This document shows positions 1-6,100 of a stretch of 7,613 nt of DNA, piece after piece (within the stretch, counting starts at the first letter, position 1; each line of letters starts with the position of its first letter). Origin of the DNA: Campylobacterales bacterium (GTDB lineage Bacteria; Campylobacterota; Campylobacteria; Campylobacterales; Thiovulaceae). The notes under the pieces are model-generated. The model worked only from the letters and a program-made list of their open reading frames with translations. It ran no database searches and had not been told where the DNA came from. The position numbers and the translations under genes are program-made. The stretch is taken from assembly GCA_012963895.1 (NCBI GenBank), contig DTUW01000074.1, forward strand, positions 1 to 7,613, given 5' to 3'.

Positions 1-1161
1 ATAGTGAATCAGACTAAGGAGAATTTAGAAAAATATATATCTCTTAGACCAGAGGCACTCTATATATATAGTTGTGTCTCTCGAAGATGGTTTTTACAAG
101 ACGACATCAATATAGAACTTACTCCACTAAATAATATTGCCGATAATAGCGGTTTTTTCACATATGGAGAGATATTCCATAAAAACAATCAAAATATGTT
201 GCTCAATGTAACTATGACATTGGTTGGGTTGTCTGAAAAGGGATTTCGAGATAAACATCTTACAGATTTTGATAAAAGTAAAAGTTTAGATATTACGAAA
301 AGGTTCCTAGTCTTAGAGGCACTTACTCACCTTTCAAATGAAGTTATTAGAGAGTTAGAAGAATCTAAAAAACAGATAGAAGAGACCCACGACCTTATCC
401 AAGACAGCATAAAATATGCTTCTATAATACAACAGGCCATATTACCAAAAGAATCGAAATTACTAAAAAAGTTTTTTAGTAACTATTTTCTATTCTGGCA
501 ACCTCGCGATATTGTAGGTGGAGATGTCTATTTCATCGAGAGAATTAGTAAAGATGAGGTGGTAATAATCTTGATAGATTGCACGGGACACGGAATCCCG
601 GGAGCTCTTTTAACTATGTTGATGAAGGCAATTGAAAAGCAGATAATTATCGATATTCTCCATCAGAAAATCCCCCCTTCTCCTGCCTCTATATTGAAAT
701 CTTTCAACCAACAGCTACACTCATATACTAGAAACCAATTTATAAATCAGATAGGTTTTGATGGTGGAGTTCTATACTTCAATCAAACAACCAATATAGT
801 GAAATATACAGGTATTAAAACTCCTCTTTTCTATTTGAAAAAAGAGAATAGGGAATTGGAAACTTTTCAAGATAGTAGATATATCAGAATTGGTAATAAC
901 CATACAAATGGTATTTCATATGGTGAAACCATTGTCCATGTCCAAAAAGGGGATATTTTGTATTTAACGACTGATGGATTTTTGGAGCAGAATGGAGGAA
1001 CAAAGGATATACCTTTTGGCAAAAGAAGATTTCGGCATATGGTAGAAAAATACAGCTCTCTACCCCTTGAAAAACAGAAAGAGAAATTTCTTGAAGAGTT
1101 TGACAATTGGAAAAGGGGATTTCAAACTGATGACATTGCCCTAATTGGATTACAGATATAG
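1..1161 (+). CDS. SpoIIE/PP2C-type protein serine/threonine phosphatase, 5' end outside window
   Basis: The C-terminal half is a PP2C-type (SpoIIE, RsbU, SiaA) phosphatase domain, a metal-dependent enzyme that removes phosphate from Ser/Thr of a partner such as an anti-sigma antagonist or STAS-like switch protein. Numbering from the GTG at base 4, the metal-binding motifs are all present: WQPRDIVGGD (165-174), IDCTGHGIPGA (191-201, Asp192), TTDGF (323-327, Asp324) and TDDIALIG (375-382, Asp376/377). Residues 105-148 form a coiled coil ending in DSIKYASIIQQAILP, the linker usual between a sensor and this phosphatase. I do not recognise the first 100 or so residues; they have no obvious membrane segment. 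The frame is open through bases 1-3 and no ribosome site can be seen, so GTG at 4 is only a possible start and the protein may be longer. The enzyme class is confident; the target and signal are unknown. It leads a tight gene row with the MotE-like gene 10 bases on. Confidence 0.9.
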   Translation: MVNQTKENLEKYISLRPEALYIYSCVSRRWFLQDDINIELTPLNNIADNSGFFTYGEIFHKNNQNMLLNVTMTLVGLSEKGFRDKHLTDFDKSKSLDITKRFLVLEALTHLSNEVIRELEESKKQIEETHDLIQDSIKYASIIQQAILPKESKLLKKFFSNYFLFWQPRDIVGGDVYFIERISKDEVVIILIDCTGHGIPGALLTMLMKAIEKQIIIDILHQKIPPSPASILKSFNQQLHSYTRNQFINQIGFDGGVLYFNQTTNIVKYTGIKTPLFYLKKENRELETFQDSRYIRIGNNHTNGISYGETIVHVQKGDILYLTTDGFLEQNGGTKDIPFGKRRFRHMVEKYSSLPLEKQKEKFLEEFDNWKRGFQTDDIALIGLQI

Positions 1162-1164
1162 GAG
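1160..1164 (+). promoter_or_regulatory. Ribosome binding site of the MotE-like gene
   Basis: AGGAG lies seven bases before the ATG at 1172. It overlaps the last two bases of the phosphatase stop codon. It decides in favour of ATG 1172 over an in-frame ATG at 1145, which would sit inside the phosphatase gene, lacks such a site, and would put charged residues before the signal peptide. Confidence 0.75.
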
Positions 1165-1171
1165 TTGGAAA

Positions 1172-1702
1172 ATGAAGAAAAGTATTGTTTTTCTCTCAAT
1201 CCTTGCCACCTCATCGCTCTTTTCAGAAAATAGACTATTTGACTGCACCAAGATATTTGAAGAGAGAAAAAGTGAGCTTTTATTAGAGTTGGAGAGGATA
1301 AACGATAGAGAACAGGCTCTATATGATTTGAAGGAGGCTACCAATCGATTACTGAAAAAGAAAAAGGAGAAACTGGATAAGCAAGAGGCTGAAATCAATA
1401 GAAAATTGAAACTGATAGAGGAGAAAGAGCAGAATACTAAAAATATGTTAGCCGAAAATAGAAAAGTATTAGAAGAAATCAAGAAAATAAAATTAGATAA
1501 AGTATCTACAACCTATTCCAAGATGAAACCTAAATCGGCTGCTGCTATCCTTGCGGAACTCGACCCAAAAATAGCGGTTAATGTATTGCTCAAAATAAAA
1601 CCTAAAACACTATCTAAGATATTTGCAAAGATGGATCCGGTGAAAGCTTCTGAACTTACTCGCCTTCTCGCTGAGACAAAGGAGAATAATGGCTCAATCT
1701 AA
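1172..1702 (+). CDS. Exported MotE-like (MgtE-N-like) coiled-coil protein, probable flagellar motor accessory
   Basis: This is a 176-residue protein. Residues 1-18 (MKK followed by a hydrophobic stretch ending SSLFS) form a Sec-type signal peptide. Residues 27-108 are a highly charged coiled coil rich in Lys and Glu. Residues 115-167 form a small helical domain with the repeated pattern MKPKSAAAILAELDP then KIKPKTLSKIFAKMDP, typical of MotE and of the N-terminal domain of MgtE transporters. There is no transmembrane channel, so it is not a magnesium transporter. In Sinorhizobium MotE is a periplasmic chaperone for the motility protein MotC, and as I recall MotE homologues are also scaffold parts of the Helicobacter motor (FlgY). 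A role in stator or motor assembly in the periplasm is therefore inferred, not shown. The single cysteine (25) follows the likely cleavage site but lacks a lipobox. The gene sits between the phosphatase and bioA, overlapping bioA by 14 bases, which suggests translational coupling. Confidence 0.82.
   Translation: MKKSIVFLSILATSSLFSENRLFDCTKIFEERKSELLLELERINDREQALYDLKEATNRLLKKKKEKLDKQEAEINRKLKLIEEKEQNTKNMLAENRKVLEEIKKIKLDKVSTTYSKMKPKSAAAILAELDPKIAVNVLLKIKPKTLSKIFAKMDPVKASELTRLLAETKENNGSI
1678..1684 (+). promoter_or_regulatory. Ribosome binding site of bioA
   Basis: AAAGGAG lies four bases before the ATG at 1689 and inside the end of the MotE-like gene. It supports ATG 1689 as the bioA start despite the 14-base overlap. 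Confidence 0.75.
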
Positions 1703-2999
1703 TTCCAACCTTATAGAGCGGGATTTATCGGTAATCTGGCACCCTTGCACCCAAATGAAAGACCACGAATTCCTACCTCTAATTCCTATCAAAAGGGGTA
1801 AGGGGGTATATCTTGAAGACTTTGAAGGTAATAGATATATCGATGCTATTAGTAGTTGGTGGGTAAATCTTTTCGGTCACTCAAACGAATATATCAACTC
1901 CAAGATACGAGAGCAATTGGAAAATTTGGAACATGTAATATTTGCAGGTTTCACACATGAGCCTATTATCCAACTTTCTGAAAGACTTATCAAAATTACA
2001 CCTGAGGGGCTAAATCGCTGTTTCTTTGCCGATAATGGTTCTAGCGGGGTTGAGGTCGCTCTCAAAATGAGTTTTCACTACCACAAAAATAGAGGAGAGA
2101 TTCGCCCCCTTTTCCTATCTCTAACTAATAGCTATCACGGGGAAACTCTTGGGGCTCTTGCCGTTGGAGATGTCGAACTCTATAAAAAAACATATGATGA
2201 GATAATGATAAAGAGCATTCAGGTTCCAGTCCCTGAAAACAATTCGGTTGAAGCAGTTGAAAAACCCTTACAAGAGTTGGAGAGAGTTCTACAAGAGAGG
2301 GGAAAAGAGATATCAGCCCTAATATTAGAACCTCTCGTTCAATGTGCCGGTTCTATGCACATGTATCATCCGAATTACCTCATCGGGGCAAGGGAATTGA
2401 CTAAAAAATATGGAGTTCATCTAATTGCCGATGAGGTTGCAACGGGGTTTGGTCGAACAGGTAAGATGTTTGCCTGTGAGCATGCCGGAATATCCCCAGA
2501 TTTCATGGTTCTCTCAAAAGGGCTAACTGGTGGATATTTGCCTCTTTCTGTGGTATTGATGACCGATGAGATATATAGCCAGTTCTATTGTGATTACACC
2601 CTTCAAAAATCTTTTTTACACTCTCATAGCTATACAGGAAATCCGTTAGCCTGCACTACTGCCAATGCAACCCTCGATATTTTCGAAAAAGAGAACATTT
2701 TAGAAAAGATAGCCCCAAAAATAGAGTATATAGGGAAAAAGTTGGAGCAGTTTAGAGATTTACCAAATGTAGCAGATGTTAGACAGCAGGGAATGATTTC
2801 AGCAATAGAGTTGAAGGGATATCGACCAGAAGAGAGGATAGGATTGAAAGTCTATCAATATGGATTGGATAATGGTGTTCTTCTCCGTCCTCTCGGTCAT
2901 GTTATCTATTTTATGCCTCCTCTAATTATCTCGTTTGAAGAGATAGATAAGATGATAGAAGTTGCTTACAAAGGAATTACAAATCTTTTGACCTCTTGA
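1689..2999 (+). CDS. bioA: Adenosylmethionine-8-amino-7-oxononanoate aminotransferase (BioA)
   Basis: BioA is a PLP enzyme of the cytoplasm that transfers an amino group from S-adenosylmethionine to KAPA (8-amino-7-oxononanoate) to give DAPA, the step before dethiobiotin in biotin synthesis. The 436-residue length is normal for the family. Diagnostic motifs are in order: WHPCTQ (17-22), SSWW (55-58, the tryptophan pair near the substrate), NGSSGVE (116-122), SYHGET (148-153, Tyr149 stacking on PLP), ADEVATGFGRTG (247-258, Asp248 contacting the PLP ring nitrogen), LSKGLTGG (275-282, Lys277 the Schiff-base lysine), YTGNPLA (315-321) and LLRPLG (398-403, Arg400 expected to bind the substrate carboxylate). 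The SSWW and WHPCTQ motifs separate BioA from other class III aminotransferases such as those using GABA or ornithine. No other bio gene is visible, so the gene is split from the rest of the pathway within this window. It is probably co-transcribed with the two upstream genes. Confidence 0.96.
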   Translation: MAQSNSNLIERDLSVIWHPCTQMKDHEFLPLIPIKRGKGVYLEDFEGNRYIDAISSWWVNLFGHSNEYINSKIREQLENLEHVIFAGFTHEPIIQLSERLIKITPEGLNRCFFADNGSSGVEVALKMSFHYHKNRGEIRPLFLSLTNSYHGETLGALAVGDVELYKKTYDEIMIKSIQVPVPENNSVEAVEKPLQELERVLQERGKEISALILEPLVQCAGSMHMYHPNYLIGARELTKKYGVHLIADEVATGFGRTGKMFACEHAGISPDFMVLSKGLTGGYLPLSVVLMTDEIYSQFYCDYTLQKSFLHSHSYTGNPLACTTANATLDIFEKENILEKIAPKIEYIGKKLEQFRDLPNVADVRQQGMISAIELKGYRPEERIGLKVYQYGLDNGVLLRPLGHVIYFMPPLIISFEEIDKMIEVAYKGITNLLTS

Positions 3000-3024
3000 C
3001 AAATAGCTAAAAAATAGATAGGTT
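2996..3024 (+). promoter_or_regulatory. Candidate sigma70-type promoter of the lipoprotein gene
   Basis: A perfect TTGACA at 2996-3001 overlaps the bioA stop codon. At 17 bases spacing the -10 position reads TAGGTT (3019-3024), only a fair match to TATAAT. An alternative -10-like TATACA at 3055-3060 is too far from it and very near the start codon. No other signal in the 74-base gap is better, but Campylobacterota promoters often rely on the -10 box and A/T phasing, so this is tentative. The gene could also be read through from bioA, since no clear terminator separates them. Confidence 0.3.
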
Positions 3025-3042
3025 TTGGTAGATACATACCAA
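3025..3042. promoter_or_regulatory. Small perfect dyad upstream of the lipoprotein gene
   Basis: TTGGTA and TACCAA form a perfect 6-base inverted repeat around a 6-base spacer (GATACA). It lies just downstream of the candidate -10 box, where a repressor could bind. It is too short and lacks a following T-tract, so it is a poor terminator for bioA. A 6-base dyad in AT-rich sequence can arise by chance. Confidence 0.25.
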
Positions 3043-3060
3043 TATTAGTAAATCTATACA

Positions 3061-3065
3061 AGAGG
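3061..3065 (+). promoter_or_regulatory. Weak ribosome binding site of the lipoprotein gene
   Basis: AGAGG lies eight bases before the ATG at 3074. It is only a partial Shine-Dalgarno match. An in-frame TGA at 3068-3070, just before the ATG, makes 3074 the first possible start of this frame. Confidence 0.5.
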
Positions 3066-3073
3066 TCTGAACA

Positions 3074-3133
3074 ATGAATAGAGTATCCCGCTACCTTTTA
3101 CCAATTTTTCTATTTGCAATATTTTTCGGTTGT
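3074..3133 (+). other. Lipoprotein signal peptide with lipid-attachment Cys20
   Basis: The start has Arg3 and Arg6, then a hydrophobic core (YLLPIFLFAIFF, 7-18) and Gly19-Cys20. The lipobox FFGC has Phe at -3, where Leu is usual, so it is slightly atypical. Cysteine 20 would be lipidated after cleavage by signal peptidase II. The following Ser-Asp-Asp-Gly stretch is the polar tether expected of a mature lipoprotein. Confidence 0.75.
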
Positions 3134-6100
3134 AGTGATGATGGAGAACTACCTAAGGATAGATTTGGTCATAGTTCTAAAAATCCAACTACAAACCTTG
3201 CACAAAATATAGATAAAGAACCTGAAAAGATAGAAGAGAAGATAAATAGAGATATAAAATCTGTTTTGGTGGATACATTTGTTTCAGGATTACCATATGT
3301 TGCAATAGGTGAAGATAGAGGGGTAATTACAGAAGGAACAACGGATACAAACGGATTTGCAGAGATTCCAAAGGGTTCAGTATATATTAGATATAGCTTT
3401 GGTTCGTTAGTTCTTGGAAAAGTTAAAGCAAACCAAGTTATTACACCTACCAATCTATTTCAATACTCCAATTTAGATGATAAGAGGGTTCTATTTATTG
3501 TTCGGCTTCTATTAACTCTCGACGAAGATAGAGATGCATCTAACGGAATTCAAATATCTTCTGATATTGCTCAAAAAGTAGCACTATTTGCAGACCAACA
3601 CAATTGGACACATTTCAATAAAGATAGACAAGAAGCTACAAATATTCTAAATCAACTTGTAGAGTTCTTGGGATTTTCAACCGATAGGGTCGTTTCACAA
3701 GAAGAGGCAAAACTCCATATTAGTAACTCTATGAACCGTCTTGAAAAAGAGACAATAATAGAAAAAGTTCAACCTAATGATATTTGTCCTGACGGAGGGG
3801 TAAAAAAGGTATATAGAACTGATTTGAGCAAAGATGGAAATAGTTTGAACCAAGAGTATATAAACTACTTCTGCAATAGCAAAGGTGGAGATTCTGGAAT
3901 ACTCTATTCCAAACTGGACAGGGGAAATGATAGATGTCCTGATGGTGGAATAAAAGTCCATCACTATTTGGGTAGTAGCCAGTTTGATGAGTATCGATGT
4001 AATGGAGATGAGGTATATAAATACAATAGTTTTATTCTCTATTCAATAGCTCCATCAAATTCCAATTGTCAATATCCAATTAGAAAAGAGATACAGATTA
4101 CAAAACCGAACAATATAGCTGTTATTAGTGGTGGAACTTCATATATATGTGCTGATAGTGATAGCAATATTGAACTAGTCCAATTGGTAGATAGTGAATA
4201 TTGTCCTGATGGTGGTGTGAGAGTAGATTATTTCGGAGATAGTGCTAAACAGCAACTTATGTATAGTTCATATTTTTGTAATCAAGCTATCAAAGATGGA
4301 ATTATCCCCGGAAAACACAATATAGAAGTTGTTGAAGCTAATAGCTCTGTTTGTCCAGAAGGTGGAAAAGAGTTTAGACACAGTTTAGATAGCGATAGTA
4401 ATGGAGAGTTGGATACATTCTATTCTGAAATCGAATGTAATAAGGTTAGTTCAAGAGATTTAAAAAGCCATTCCTCAATCAGAGTTACCAAAGTTCTATT
4501 AAATCCGCAAATGAGCGACTATTCCAAATGTCCGAGCGGTGGATATAGATTGGAAAAAACTATATTCCAAGACGGAAAGATAGTAGCTCAATGGAACGAT
4601 TACAACTGTTCAGATATTGGGAGTCAAGTTGAGGATAATATATCAATCCACCTATTACCAGCTTCTAAATATGGAACTTATGTTAATAAGTGGTGTCCTA
4701 ATGGAGGAGTGAAATATATCCACAAAATATATATAGATGGAGTTCTCAAAAATACCTATTACGATATCAATTGTTCTCCTCTAATTACTTTTGAACAGAA
4801 TGAGACAAAATATCTCAATATCGGCGACCCAACTTGTCCGCACGGCGGTAAGATAGTAATTCATAAAGTAATTTTCAATGGAGACGAAACCAATCCATCT
4901 AACTACGAATACAACACCACTCACTGCAATAGAGTTGATACAAAAAATCTTATAGAAAAGACCCAAAAAGTTCTAATCAACTTTGGAGATTCCACATGTC
5001 CATATGGTGGAGAGCAAATTATCCATAAGTTCTATACAAAAGAGAACAAATATCTACCAGATTTAGACTACACTACTACTAAATGTATATCTCTGAACTT
5101 TGAAAATTTGAAAGAGGAAACACATGTAGTAAAAACATATCAACCGGGCGACCCTGATAGTATCTGTCCTGATGGTGGGGTAGTCAAAAATCACAAATAC
5201 TACATCATCACCAAAGAGGGTAAAAAGCTATATGTTCCGTATATTGTTAAAGATGGCAAGAAAATATATGTCCCATATTGGGAGTTCAATACTACCCACT
5301 GCAACTCTATCAAATATAGCGACACGATAGATATTCCAGAAATTATTGAGACCAACCCAGAAGCTTGTCCAAATGGTGGTAAGGTTGTATTACATAAGAG
5401 ATATACAAAACTTGATAGAGTTCATATTCCAAAATGGGATTACACCGAAACTATCTGTAATTGGTCGAACCACAAAGAGACTATCGATATTTTCAAAATT
5501 GAAAACCTACCTGTTGGCAATCCTGTTTGTCCAGAGGGTGGAAAAATAGTTCATCACCAAATCTATGACAAATATACCAATACTCATCTATCCAATCTGG
5601 ATTACAGCGAAACTATCTGTAACGGTTTGGATTTCAATCGAACAGTTGAGAAATTGGAGATTATCAACTTTGAGGTTGGAGCTTCTCCAAAGTGTATTAG
5701 TAGCGATGGTCGATTTATTCAACATTACCACTATTTAGATAGTGATAGAAATGGAAAATATAGTCCATATATCGACACCGTCCCTATACCTCAGTGGGAC
5801 TACAATATCACTCAGTGTAATGGTATCGATTACAAAGAAACGATAGAAGAGAGAGATATTACAAAATTGGATTTTGGCGATGAGGTTTGTCCATATGGTG
5901 GAGATAAGATAGTTCATAAGTTCTATATTGTTGAAGATGGAGTAAAACAGTATCTACCTCAATTGGAATATTCCAATATAGTCTGTTACGGACTTGATTA
6001 CAACCAGACGGTAGAGAGAAAAATATCTATCCCGATACCTGTTAAAGATAAGAGATGTCCATATGGCGGTAGTTTCGTTCAACACCAAAGATATATAGAT

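Noticed and set aside
1145..1171. Earlier start of the MotE-like gene at ATG 1145
   Set aside because: It would add nine polar and charged residues before a clean signal peptide and overlap the phosphatase. The AGGAG site points to ATG 1172.
1172..1702. Magnesium transporter MgtE fragment
   Set aside because: The similarity is limited to the small helical N-domain. There are no CBS domains or channel segments, and a signal peptide plus coiled coil fits the MotE type.
867..2065. Minus-strand frames at 867-1106, 1150-1482 and 1877-2065
   Set aside because: They are opposite the phosphatase, the MotE-like gene and bioA, all well supported by motifs. The 1150-1482 frame is the Ser/Phe-rich antisense of a Lys/Glu coiled coil.
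3000..3073. Rho-independent terminator after bioA
   Set aside because: The only dyad has a 6-base stem of mixed A/T and G/C pairs and no T-tract after it.
5346..5549. Plus-strand frame of 67 codons in another phase
   Set aside because: It overlaps the lipoprotein gene in a different frame, and its product has no recognisable features. The repeat frame runs through it intact.
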